Below, in pieces: positions 25,709 through 33,554 of a stretch of DNA of 46,675 bases (position 1 is the first letter of the stretch; every line of letters starts with the position of its first letter). Under the pieces are notes generated by a model. The model made no database searches. It was given only the letters and a program-made list of their open reading frames with translations, and had not been told where the DNA came from. The stretch covers positions 1 through 46,675 of the forward strand of contig JAQBYD010000029.1 in assembly GCA_027623315.1 (NCBI GenBank), written 5' to 3'. The DNA comes from Verrucomicrobiota bacterium (lineage in GTDB: Bacteria; Verrucomicrobiota; Kiritimatiellia; CAJWTS01). Both the position numbers and the translations under genes were made by a program.

Positions 25709-26170
25709 CTATGTGCAGTATCGCACGAGTCGCTTCAGGAGCCGCCGCAGGGGGCGCGTGTGGTACCAGCAGAGCCCTGCGGTTCGCGAGAAGGTGCTGT
25801 CGAGACGAATGGTCCTGGATCCACGCCGGCACGATTCGATGCGGCCAAGGATATCTGCACCTGAAAACGTTTCCGTTTCCGTGAACCCGGAATCCGCCGC
25901 GACGACCGCCACACTGGGGCTTGCGGGCGACCATTTGACCAGGCGATGTGCCGCGACGGCACCCGATGGGCGCCGGTAGAGCACGATCTGCCCAGTGCGG
26001 AGATCAGTTGCGGAGACGGGTTTGGCCGTCACCTCGTCACCGTCGAGAATGAAGGGACGCATCGATCGGCCGGTAGCTTTGAAGCGGATCGCGTGACCGT
26101 CGTCCAATAGTTCGCGAGCTATGGACTCGAACTCCGGGGAACTGAGGGGCTGGCGAATCATGGGCGTCAT
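25709..26170 (-). CDS. S26/S24-type signal-peptidase-like protein without an obvious membrane anchor
   Basis: The 153-residue product (ATG at 26170; alternatives at 26179 and 26161) has the signal peptidase I fold motifs. ATGRSMRPFILDGDEV carries the nucleophile Ser36. GQIVLYRRPSGAVAAHRLVKW carries His75 where bacterial enzymes have Lys, as in Sec11-type signalases. AADSG and ILGRIE correspond to later conserved boxes. No hydrophobic membrane segment is visible at either end; the C-terminus is Arg/Lys-rich. Small S26-like proteins of this kind are found in RiPP and exopolysaccharide loci. It lies 467 bp beyond the kinase gene, convergent with it, and divergent from wzc, so it might cleave the modified peptide. 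That link is inference. Confidence 0.72.
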   Translation of the reverse strand: MTPMIRQPLSSPEFESIARELLDDGHAIRFKATGRSMRPFILDGDEVTAKPVSATDLRTGQIVLYRRPSGAVAAHRLVKWSPASPSVAVVAADSGFTETETFSGADILGRIESCRRGSRTIRLDSTFSRTAGLCWYHTRPLRRLLKRLVRYCT

Positions 26171-26324
26171 CCTATCCATTTCCTTCCGTGCAAAAAATGG
26201 GAAAAGTTCTCTCCCGCCCGGCCCCGTTTTCGGAAGCGGCGTTTTTGATCGAAAACCTGACCAGGACTGCGATGAAGACCAGGATTGCGACGCTGTCAGA
26301 CGGTCCAAAACGCACTACCACGCC

Positions 26325-26354
26325 TTGACTTGGCCTGACGCTTGGGGGCATACT
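26325..26354 (+). promoter_or_regulatory. Candidate sigma-70 promoter for the Wzc-like kinase gene
   Basis: TTGACT at 26325-26330 and CATACT at 26349-26354 are spaced 18 bp apart in the divergent region between the S26-like peptidase and wzc. The predicted start of transcription would be near 26361, leaving a leader of about 60 nt before the ATG at 26424. Confidence 0.45.
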
Positions 26355-26423
26355 TGCCGGATACACGAGACAGACTGTCCCGATCCGTTCGGGCGTGGGT
26401 GCTCCCGGGGGGCACGATTCCTC

Positions 26424-27716
26424 ATGACTCCATCTGGAAACACGAAACAAGACGGACCTGTTGTGCTTCGCCCCCTGCGCACCAATCATTGGCGGCGTTT
26501 CGTCAGCCTGGCCGTGCGCCATGCGTGGATATCTGCGACCGTGTTCGTGGTTGTGATGACGATTGGCGTGCTGAAGATCTACCGGACCGTGCCGGTCTAC
26601 CAGGCCGTCGCCAAGGTACTTGTTGAGCGCCAGAGCCCGCGCGTCATGAAGTTCGACGATCTAATGCAGGCGGGGCCAATGTGGGGCGATGATTACTACA
26701 AGACCCAGGAGGGCGTGGTCAACAGCCGTGCGGTGATGGACCTGGCATTGAGTGATCCCCGGTTAAAGGAGTTTCTGGACCTCGGCACCCAGAGCCCGCC
26801 CAAATCATCCCTGCTGGGTGAACTTCGCAGAACCGTTCGCGCCGTACTGTACAACCCGGTATCGGGACCGGTCGAGCCCTGGCAGCGCCTGCGCGGGTAC
26901 GTCTACGGCGAACACATGTCCGACACGCAGTTCCTGAGGATCAAGGCAGAACACACCGACCGCAGCAAGGCGGCCCTGATCGCCAACGCGGTGTCGAAAG
27001 CGTTCGTCGCATACCACATTCAACGCAAACACGCCATCACCGGCGACGCCTACAGCTTTCTCCGCGCGCAGACGGAGCGGGAAGAGGCGGCCCTGAAAAT
27101 ATCACAGCGCGAGCTCACGCGTTTCCGCGAGGACGCCGAGAACACGTCGTTCGACGTGGCCAGTGAAGGACATCCGGTATTCAAGCGCTTGGCACGGATC
27201 AACGAGCAACTCACGGAAACGGAGATCAGCTTGATCGAGTTGACCACTCAGCTCACCCAGTTGCGAAGCGTGTTGAAACTCGATGATGAGTCGTGGGTGG
27301 CCGACAATGAGCAGATTTTCTCACTACACCAGGTGCGAGAGGACCGTGCGCTGGTGTCCGTTCGGGCTGAATTGCACGAGGTGGAATACCGCATCGCGAA
27401 GCTTTCCGGTGTATACGGACCGGAGCACCCGCAGCTTCGTTCGGCGTCGCGCGAACTGGAGCATCTTCGCGAAACGCTGCGCAATTCGCTGCGTGAGAAT
27501 GCCGATAGCCTTACCGCGCGCGTTACCGTGCTCCAGAACCAGGAGAAGGAGCTGAAGGCTGAGTACGCGGAGCAGAACAGCCGTTCGGTTGGCCTGGTCA
27601 AGGAATCTGTACAATTTGCGACGTTGCAGAACGACGTTGCAGAACGACGTGGCGCGCCATCAACAGCTTTTGGACGTGCTGGTAGCGCGCATGCGCGAAG
27701 TCGAGCTTTCTGGTGA
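26424..27716 (+). pseudogene. Wzc-like tyrosine autokinase, N-terminal part up to a 13-bp duplication frameshift
   Basis: Wzc proteins sit in the inner membrane and control polysaccharide polymerisation and export. This part contains a first membrane segment (about residues 33-50, AWISATVFVVVMTIGVLKIY), a Wzz-type periplasmic region and a long coiled coil (about 200-400). The product ends in an unrelated tail (ERRGAPSTAFGRAGS) because a 13-bp tandem duplication at 27623-27648 shifts the frame after FATLQNDV. Removing one copy reads FATLQNDVARHQQLLDVL and joins the coiled coil to the next fragment. The ATG at 26424 is chosen because the Arg-rich stretch before the membrane segment begins soon after it; the frame is open upstream to 26121 but without resemblance to the family. 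Confidence 0.8.
27623..27648 (+). repeat. 13-bp perfect tandem duplication inside the Wzc-like gene
   Basis: gttgcagaacgac occurs twice without spacer at 27623-27635 and 27636-27648. The length is not a multiple of three, so the second copy breaks the reading frame. Loss of one copy would restore a continuous 760-odd-codon gene. Confidence 0.9.
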
Positions 27717-28728
27717 TTATGAACGTTCCAATGTCGAACTCGTGGAGGTCGCCTCGGCGCCCCGCTCCCCGATCCGGCCGCGCAAGGCGCGCGGCCTGAT
27801 GATGACCGCCATGCTGGGGTGTCTACTGGCGATTTCGATTCCACTGCTGCTCGAGTATCTTGATGACACCATTCGCACGCCGGAGGAACTCGAGGAGCGC
27901 GTGGGGGTCAACGTGCTTGGCTTCGTGCCGCACATCGCCCGCCGCGGTAACCAGAAGAAGAAGCACGCGCATCGTCTGGTGGTGATGGAGGAACCCGACT
28001 CTTCCGCGATCGAAGCCTATCGCAATATTCGCACCAGCCTGATGTTCATCGCACCGGCCGAAGAGGTGCGGACGATTCTCATTACGTCTGGGGGCCCCGG
28101 CGATGGCAAGACGACGACCGCATGCAATCTCGCAGCCATTATGGCGAGCAGCGGCAAGCGCATTCTGCTCGTCGACATGGATATGCGCCGCCCGACGGTA
28201 CACCGCGTATTTGGAATGGAGAACGAGACCGGCCTGACGAATCTCCTGGTCGGGGAAGCCGAGTTCGACGCGTGTGTGCAGAAAGGGCGGCACGGTGACA
28301 AGGTTCTCGACATGTTGGACGTGATGACGGCTGGTACACGGCCACCGAATCCCACGGAGCTGATCGAGGCGAAGGCCACGCGGAAGCTGATCGAAACGTT
28401 AAGCGCGAAGTATGACCGCATCATTATCGACTCGCCGCCGGTTCTGTTCGTGGCCGATGCGAGCCTGATCAGTACGTTCTGCGACGGTGTCGTGCTCGTC
28501 GCCCGCTCGGCCAAGAACGCCCGGTCGCAGGCCCTTCGTGCCCGTCGGCAGCTGGATTCAGCCTCGGCCCGTATCCTGGGCGGCATCCTGAACGACGTGA
28601 CGCGCTGGAGCCAGTTCTACTCCGAGTATTATTACTACGGCTATTCACGCTACTATAAGGACTACTACACCGCGTACTACTCGGAGAATGAGGACGAGAG
28701 TACCGAAGCGTCTGAGCGCACGGGCTGA
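27649..28728 (+). pseudogene. Wzc-like tyrosine autokinase, C-terminal part (second membrane helix, BY-kinase domain, Tyr tail)
   Basis: This frame continues the Wzc-like gene after the duplication. It starts with the last part of the coiled coil (VARHQQLLDVLVARMREVEL). A second membrane helix follows (LMMTAMLGCLLAISIPLLLEYL), then the cytoplasmic bacterial tyrosine kinase domain. Walker A is SGGPGDGKTTTA, Walker A' is RILLVDMDMRRPTVH and Walker B is IIIDSPPVL. The C-terminus has a dense tyrosine cluster (YSEYYYYGYSRYYKDYY, YY) that is the usual autophosphorylation site. All catalytic motifs are intact, so the lesion in the coiled coil is recent or apparent. Reinitiation is possible at the GTG 27649 or the ATG 27691, which could give a kinase lacking the periplasmic part. 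Confidence 0.85.
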
Positions 28729-28754
28729 GCGGAAACTTCCCCGGATTGCGCGCC

Positions 28755-28793
28755 CCCCGTACCAGGGCTTCGTGCCTCAGCACGGTACAGGGG
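28755..28793 (+). terminator. Hairpin just downstream of the Wzc-like gene
   Basis: The stem cccc-gtacc (28755-28763) pairs with ggtac-a-gggg (28784-28793) with one bulge, enclosing a 20-nt loop. It lies 27 bp after the stop codon. No T-tract follows, so it may act as a processing or stability hairpin rather than a true intrinsic terminator. Confidence 0.35.
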
Positions 28794-28831
28794 TCCCGTC
28801 CTGAAATAGGTTATCACTCACTCACCGTGTG

Positions 28832-28945
28832 CGGGGTGAGGGCACCCCGTCTCCATGGTTCCAGTCGGAGATACCGATCAGTCCAAATACTCTGAGAATC
28901 GTCGATCGCTGAACCAGTCCTGGAGACGGCGTGCCCCCACGCCGC
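28832..28945. repeat. Pair of REP-like palindromes in inverted orientation (copies B and C)
   Basis: Copy B (28832-28856) is a diverged form of the unit at 1843-1867, with a ggggtg-aggg-cacccc hairpin. Copy C (28921-28945) is the exact reverse complement of 1843-1867. The two face each other about 65 bp apart, like a bacterial interspersed mosaic element. The 353-bp gap between wzc and the nucleotidyltransferase gene contains nothing else recognisable except the hairpin at 28755 and the promoter at 29055. Confidence 0.65.
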
Positions 28946-29054
28946 CTTGGTTGACGCTTTGGTGCTCGCGGAGACTGGTATAGGAGTGACAACTCGAAAT
29001 CAGGGACCCGAATAACCGACAGCGGACAACCGGGCCGAAGGCCCCATTTTCCTG

Positions 29055-29083
29055 TTCACCGACTCCAGTTTTCCAGTTATAAT
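29055..29083 (+). promoter_or_regulatory. Candidate promoter with a consensus -10 for the nucleotidyltransferase gene
   Basis: TTCACC (29055-29060) and a perfect TATAAT (29078-29083) have 17-bp spacing. The -10 box overlaps the first possible ATG at 29082, so if it is used, translation must begin later, for example at the GTG at 29118. Confidence 0.45.
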
Positions 29084-30356
29084 GCTCCCGCATCAGTGCA
29101 ACGAGTTGGGGCAGTTCGTGTTTCGTTCAGAATCGCCATATATCGAACCCGGGAATCGCGGATCCACTGCGATTCCTTTTTCGACGTCGGTCATTCATCC
29201 CGAAGACCGCCTGCTGCTCTTGGCCTGCCGGACGTTGACCGAAACCGCGTCGCGCGCTGATCTTCCGCTTCTGCTCAATCACGACTTGAACTGGGGGTAC
29301 GTCGTGCAACGCGCGAAGCGCCTGGGCGTGATCCCATTGTTGACGCGCCTCCTGCGCGGCGCCGCTGCGGGTGTCGTGCCGGATCGAGTCCATCAGGATC
29401 TTCACGCTAAGCACCGTCGACTCATCGACCGCAACGTCGTATTGACCGCCGAGCTACTGGAGCTCGCCGAGATGTGCGATGATTTGCGTGTCAACTGTAT
29501 CCCGCACCGTGGTCCGATCGCCGCGGTAATGCTCTACGAAGATCTCAAGTTGCGCGGATTTACCGATCTCGACCTTCTTGTGCGCCGGCACGAATTTCCC
29601 CGGTTGAAGGAGGCGCTGCTGGATCGCGGATTTCATCTTTATCCGGAGTTGCCGCTTTCGCGGGAGCGTGACTACGCGCGGCTGGACTACGATTGGATTT
29701 TTAAGAACGCGCGCGGCGTGTACATCGATGTCCGCAGCGCGGTCCTGCCGAGGTTCTTCGGCCGCCGGCTTGCAGCGCCCGGAATCTGGGCTCGAAGCGT
29801 CGTGCGCGAATTGGGCGGTCGCGAGATGCTGGTGATGTGCCCGGAAGATATGCTGATCACGATGGCGGCGCATGCATCGAAGCATTGCTGGTCGCGCCTG
29901 GACTGGGTTTGCGATATTGCCTGCATCCTGATGCGTCATCCTGACCTGGACTGGGACCAGGTCGCGCAGCGGATTCAATCCACTGGAACACGCCGCATGG
30001 TACACGTCGGGCTGCTGCTCAGCTTTGAGCTGCTCAGCGCGCCCGTGCCTCCGTTCATGCTGGATGCCGCGATTCGGGACGAGACGGTGCTGAGCCTTGT
30101 TCACGACGTTGGACGTCGTTTCTTTTCGCCCGTACCGCCAGGTCCGTACCGGGGGGTGATGGAAGCGGGGTTTCATATGCGTATCAGCGAGCGTCGCCGC
30201 GACCAGTTCTGCTATCTTTGGCGCCAGGCCTTCATGCCGACGGTGAGCGATTGGGACGTAATCGACCTGCCGCGGCCGTTGTCGTTTCTCTACTACGTGG
30301 CCCGCCCGTTTCGGATCGCGGTCAAGTTTCTACGCCGGATCTTCCGCGATGGCTGA
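29082..30356 (+). CDS. Nucleotidyltransferase-fold protein (PF14907-like)
   Basis: The product (424 residues from ATG 29082, 412 from GTG 29118) resembles the uncharacterised nucleotidyltransferase family often seen in peptide and exopolysaccharide clusters. The signature region is around residues 145-175. It contains HRGPIAAVMLYEDLKLRGFTDLDLLVRR (in pieces), where the DLDLLV acidic pair is the expected metal-binding site. Further blocks, YDWIFKN and CPEDMLITMAAHASKHCW, also fit. The family typically accompanies PqqD-like and HprK-like proteins, so it probably belongs functionally with the 22.7-25.2 kb cassette although wzc intervenes. Its substrate is unknown. The candidate promoter at 29055-29083 argues for the later start. 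Confidence 0.75.
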   Translation: MLPHQCNELGQFVFRSESPYIEPGNRGSTAIPFSTSVIHPEDRLLLLACRTLTETASRADLPLLLNHDLNWGYVVQRAKRLGVIPLLTRLLRGAAAGVVPDRVHQDLHAKHRRLIDRNVVLTAELLELAEMCDDLRVNCIPHRGPIAAVMLYEDLKLRGFTDLDLLVRRHEFPRLKEALLDRGFHLYPELPLSRERDYARLDYDWIFKNARGVYIDVRSAVLPRFFGRRLAAPGIWARSVVRELGGREMLVMCPEDMLITMAAHASKHCWSRLDWVCDIACILMRHPDLDWDQVAQRIQSTGTRRMVHVGLLLSFELLSAPVPPFMLDAAIRDETVLSLVHDVGRRFFSPVPPGPYRGVMEAGFHMRISERRRDQFCYLWRQAFMPTVSDWDVIDLPRPLSFLYYVARPFRIAVKFLRRIFRDG

Positions 30357-30377
30357 GCCGGCGGCGCTTCTGGAGAT

Positions 30378-31022
30378 GTGTTGAGGAAGTCTCGTCTTCA
30401 TGACGAGAAAGGCAACTTCGCCTCGTGGAAGAACGTGATTCTGCATGGCGGCCCGGCTCTGGCGTCTGCCCTGCTGCGCGTCACCACGGGGTATCGGCCC
30501 GCGTTGCCCTGGATCGCCTATACGACCATCCGAGTCTTGGGTGATTTTCTGAATAGAGATAGCCGCGTTCTTGAATTCGGTTCGGGCATGTCGACGCTCT
30601 GGTACGCCCAGAGAGCGCGCGACGTATTTTCAACGGAGGACAACCCGTCCTGGTACGACAGGGTGGGCCGCATGGTCAAGGTGAAGGGGCTAGACAACGT
30701 TACGCATGTGCTGGCTGCGTCTGAGGAGGACTATTTCACCTTCATGTCCGAAGATACGGAGGGGTTCGACCTGGTCATGGTCGACGGAAGCCATCGCAGT
30801 CAATGCGTTGCGCATGCCGCCGAGCGGGTCAAGCCGGGCGGTATCCTGTATCTCGACAACTCTGACAAAGATTCCGCCGCTGCCGGGGGCGACATGAGAA
30901 CGGCCGAGCGTTTGGCCCGTGAGTTCGCCAAAAAGTCAGGTGCGCAAGTCAGCGAGATTACGGATTTCGCCCCAGCGCAGTTCTTCGCACAGCAGGGCTT
31001 ATGCATCAAGTTGCCGGACTGA
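30378..31022 (+). CDS. Class I SAM-dependent methyltransferase-like protein
   Basis: The 214-residue product carries a Rossmann-type motif I, VLEFGSGMSTLWYA, at about 64-77, and an acidic residue at the end of strand 2 in FSTEDNPSWYDR. Motif IV-like FDLVMVDGSHR lies near 129-139, and GGILYLDNSDKD follows. This layout fits small class I methyltransferases found in surface-polysaccharide loci. Translation starts at GTG 30378 or TTG 30381, 20 bp after the nucleotidyltransferase gene, with a ggag just upstream that fits the TTG spacing better. The acceptor molecule is unknown. Confidence 0.75.
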   Translation: MLRKSRLHDEKGNFASWKNVILHGGPALASALLRVTTGYRPALPWIAYTTIRVLGDFLNRDSRVLEFGSGMSTLWYAQRARDVFSTEDNPSWYDRVGRMVKVKGLDNVTHVLAASEEDYFTFMSEDTEGFDLVMVDGSHRSQCVAHAAERVKPGGILYLDNSDKDSAAAGGDMRTAERLAREFAKKSGAQVSEITDFAPAQFFAQQGLCIKLPD

Positions 31023-31047
31023 GAGCGGGACATCACGCGGCTCGACC

Positions 31048-32565
31048 ATGATTGGGTTTTCAAGAGTGCCTGAGAACGTCAGAAAAGCGCGCCTCGAACT
31101 TTGCGCCATGCTGGCCGTATGCGTCAGCTTCATCCTCCTAAATCTGTTCTCTGGAGGGCGCTACCCGAACGTTGGCGAAACGGAAGTTATGTACGCGGAT
31201 CCGGCGATCAACCTTTGCAACGAGGGGGCGTTCGTAAGCACGGCCTGGCCGCTTCAGAGGCGGGACGAATTCTGGGCCGGGAACGTCCCGCTGCACGCGG
31301 TCGTCCTCTGCGGTTGGCTTCATCTATGCGGGGTGTCTCCTTTGGCGGTGCGGTCACTGAGCTACGTGTTGGTCTGCATATCGGGGATCGTCCTGTGGAG
31401 AGTTCTGCTAAGGACGCGGTGGGTGCCTACAGCCGTGTGGCGGCTCGCGGCAGTGGGCCTTTTCATCGCGGACTGCGGTCTTACGTTCTCCTATCGCATT
31501 GGTCGCCCCGACGGACTCACGATTCTGGTCGCTATGCTGCTTCTTTGGGCCGGAGTTTCGCTGAAAGATACACGAAGAGTGTTCGCCATCTTCATTCTGG
31601 GGGTCATTGCACCCGCGGCCGGAATTCAACTCGTTGTCTACATCGCCGTCATAGCCGCATTGCTCATCGCGTTTTGGCGCGCCACTTACTTTCGCGATCT
31701 GCTTGCTGTCTTTGCTGGCGTCGCCTGCGGAATAGGAGCCCTCTGGGCGCTGTATAGCGCGAACGACGTGTTGGATGCCTTCACGGCTTCGGTGATAGGC
31801 GGCCAGTCGATGCTGGGTGACAAGGGCTTCACGCAGAAGATCGCCAATGCGCTTGAGGAAATCCGGGTTGATGCAGGAGGTGTCGTGAAGAATCCGAGCT
31901 TCCTGATTCTTGCGTCGGTGCTCGGAGTGGTTGCCGTGAGTAGTTGGCGTCAGGGAACGCTTCGCCAGCAACCGGAGCTGGTGGTCGGCATCGTCGCAGG
32001 CATCTCCTGTCCGGCAGTACTGTTTCTCTTGGGACTGTTTCCGGTGTACTACAGTTGGATGGTGATGCTGCCCGTAAGCGTCTGCCTTGCCTCTGCGTTC
32101 TCACGGCGGTACGCCTGTCTGGCGCATTCTCGGACTCGGCTGGGCCTCATATGCCTTCTCGTCATATCCGCATGTTTTGGCTTACCGGCCGCCACCATCA
32201 TGTCCCTGTATGAATGGGAGGGTAGAGACTACCAGTACGCGCAGGATTTCGTGTCGAAAAACGTCACGACTCATGACGCCGTTCTCTGTGACTATTCGGC
32301 GTACTATGCGGTTCGAGATTGTACGCGAAACGTCTTTCTTCCCGGTTACGTGCAACAGATGTCCAGTGAAGAGAAGGACGGTGTGACGTGCATCATTCTG
32401 CATCCGTGGCACCGAGACGAGTATTGCGAGAAGATAGGGGGAAGATGGAGTGACGCCCTGGATCTCCACGTCGTCGGACACGGGGGATGGGTATGGGGGA
32501 TCAAGGGCTCCCTTCCGTTCGAACTGTACGACTTGCGTGTCTATCGTCGCCGGCCCGAATCCTGA
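31048..32565 (+). CDS. Polytopic GT-C type glycosyltransferase (ArnT/PMT-like)
   Basis: The 505-residue product has about ten hydrophobic segments. In the first loop after membrane helix 1, the sequence PNVGETEVMYADPAINL has the acidic pair expected near the catalytic Asp of GT-C enzymes, which use polyprenyl-phosphate sugars on the outer face of the inner membrane. A second loop reads SYRIGRPDGLTI, which matches the conserved R-x-D/E region. The C-terminal soluble part contains VTTHDAVLCDYSAYYAV. The gene follows the methyltransferase by 25 bp on the same strand, and its stop is convergent with the GT2 gene. A role in adding a sugar to a lipid-linked glycan is likely; the sugar is not determinable. 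Confidence 0.75.
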   Translation: MIGFSRVPENVRKARLELCAMLAVCVSFILLNLFSGGRYPNVGETEVMYADPAINLCNEGAFVSTAWPLQRRDEFWAGNVPLHAVVLCGWLHLCGVSPLAVRSLSYVLVCISGIVLWRVLLRTRWVPTAVWRLAAVGLFIADCGLTFSYRIGRPDGLTILVAMLLLWAGVSLKDTRRVFAIFILGVIAPAAGIQLVVYIAVIAALLIAFWRATYFRDLLAVFAGVACGIGALWALYSANDVLDAFTASVIGGQSMLGDKGFTQKIANALEEIRVDAGGVVKNPSFLILASVLGVVAVSSWRQGTLRQQPELVVGIVAGISCPAVLFLLGLFPVYYSWMVMLPVSVCLASAFSRRYACLAHSRTRLGLICLLVISACFGLPAATIMSLYEWEGRDYQYAQDFVSKNVTTHDAVLCDYSAYYAVRDCTRNVFLPGYVQQMSSEEKDGVTCIILHPWHRDEYCEKIGGRWSDALDLHVVGHGGWVWGIKGSLPFELYDLRVYRRRPES

Positions 32566-32627
32566 TGGTTCGTGGCTGCGGCTTTCCGAGGGCGCACGCC
32601 CATGCGCATTCAAGAATTAGCCGCTTC

Positions 32628-33479
32628 TCAGATCGGGAGGCCGTGCTCGCGGCGTTTGATCTCACGCAGTTTCAGGACGATCATGTACTCGTACGTGGAC
32701 TGCAGCACGCAGTAGGTGAACCCCGGTACGCCCTCAAGGAAGGCGCCGCGGTACACGTAGTAATAGAGGAATTTGACGACTGGCCGGCAGGGAAGGCGGA
32801 ACGAAAGGTTCTTCAAGGCGCATCGTTTCGCGCCAGGGTTTACGCTGCGCAGTCCCTTCCAATCGATTCGGCCCGACCGAAGTTCGCTCAGACAGGCACG
32901 CATTTCCATGGTCGAGTAGTCGTTGTGCCTCGCGAACCAATGATGCAGTCCCTTGTTGAACCCGCAGTGGATGAAATGCTCGTCCAGTTTCTCGATCTCT
33001 CCATCGATCGCGGGGTGAGGATGGACCGGGCGTTTTTCGAAGTGGACGCAGCTGGGTCGGTAGAGACGTGTGATCCAAGTCGGATAGAGTGAAGCGCGTT
33101 TGATCCAGCGGCCCCACAGGATGTTCTTGAATCGCACCTGGTATGCCGCGATCCCACGCCCGTAGTCCGTTGCGAGTCGATTTTTCATTTCCGCGAGCAA
33201 CTCAGGCGTCATGCGTTCGTCTGCGTCCAGGGTAAACACCCAGTCGTTCTTGTACTCGATCTGTGTCAGCGCCCAATTGTAGTGTGAGCTCCAGTCATCC
33301 AGTTTGCGCTGGTAGAATCGAACGCCCGCATCCCGCGCTATCTGCTCGGTCGCATCGTTGCTGAAACTGTCGAGCACGACGATGTCATCTGACCAGTCGA
33401 CGCTCCGCAGGCAATCGGGGAGATTGATCTCCTCGTTCAGCGTGAGGATGAGGATTGAGATATTCGCTCTAGCAGCCAT
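32628..33479 (-). CDS. Glycosyltransferase family 2
   Basis: The 283-residue product opens with the GT-A nucleotide-binding strand (ISILILTLNEEINLPDCLRS) and has the DxD-type motif in FTLDADERM (about 84-90). Asp-Asp in DDIVVLDSFSNDAT is also typical. The C-terminal half, with GRWIKRASLYPTWITRLYRP and HFIHCGFNKGLHHWFARHNDY, resembles the WaaE/KdtX-like branch acting on lipopolysaccharide core or related glycans. It is cytoplasmic and is the last gene of the long minus-strand polysaccharide operon, 75 bp after the preceding GT4. The start at 33479 (MAARANIS) is preferred; a GTG at 33509 would add ten residues. Confidence 0.88.
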   Translation of the reverse strand: MAARANISILILTLNEEINLPDCLRSVDWSDDIVVLDSFSNDATEQIARDAGVRFYQRKLDDWSSHYNWALTQIEYKNDWVFTLDADERMTPELLAEMKNRLATDYGRGIAAYQVRFKNILWGRWIKRASLYPTWITRLYRPSCVHFEKRPVHPHPAIDGEIEKLDEHFIHCGFNKGLHHWFARHNDYSTMEMRACLSELRSGRIDWKGLRSVNPGAKRCALKNLSFRLPCRPVVKFLYYYVYRGAFLEGVPGFTYCVLQSTYEYMIVLKLREIKRREHGLPI

Positions 33480-33554
33480 TGCGGTAGAGAATTCTTTCAA
33501 AGGTAGCACGGGCCGAACCGAACCGCAAAGTGAGGTCCGTCGCCCGAGATGATT

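Noticed and set aside
25424-25979. Overlapping plus-strand frames in the gap after the kinase gene
   Set aside because: They cross the inverted element and overlap the S26-like gene antisense; no resemblance to any family.
26257-26295. Short direct repeat (gaccaggactgcgat / gaccaggattgcgac) upstream of wzc
   Set aside because: Two imperfect copies of about 15 bp in a divergent promoter region; too little to call an operator or array.
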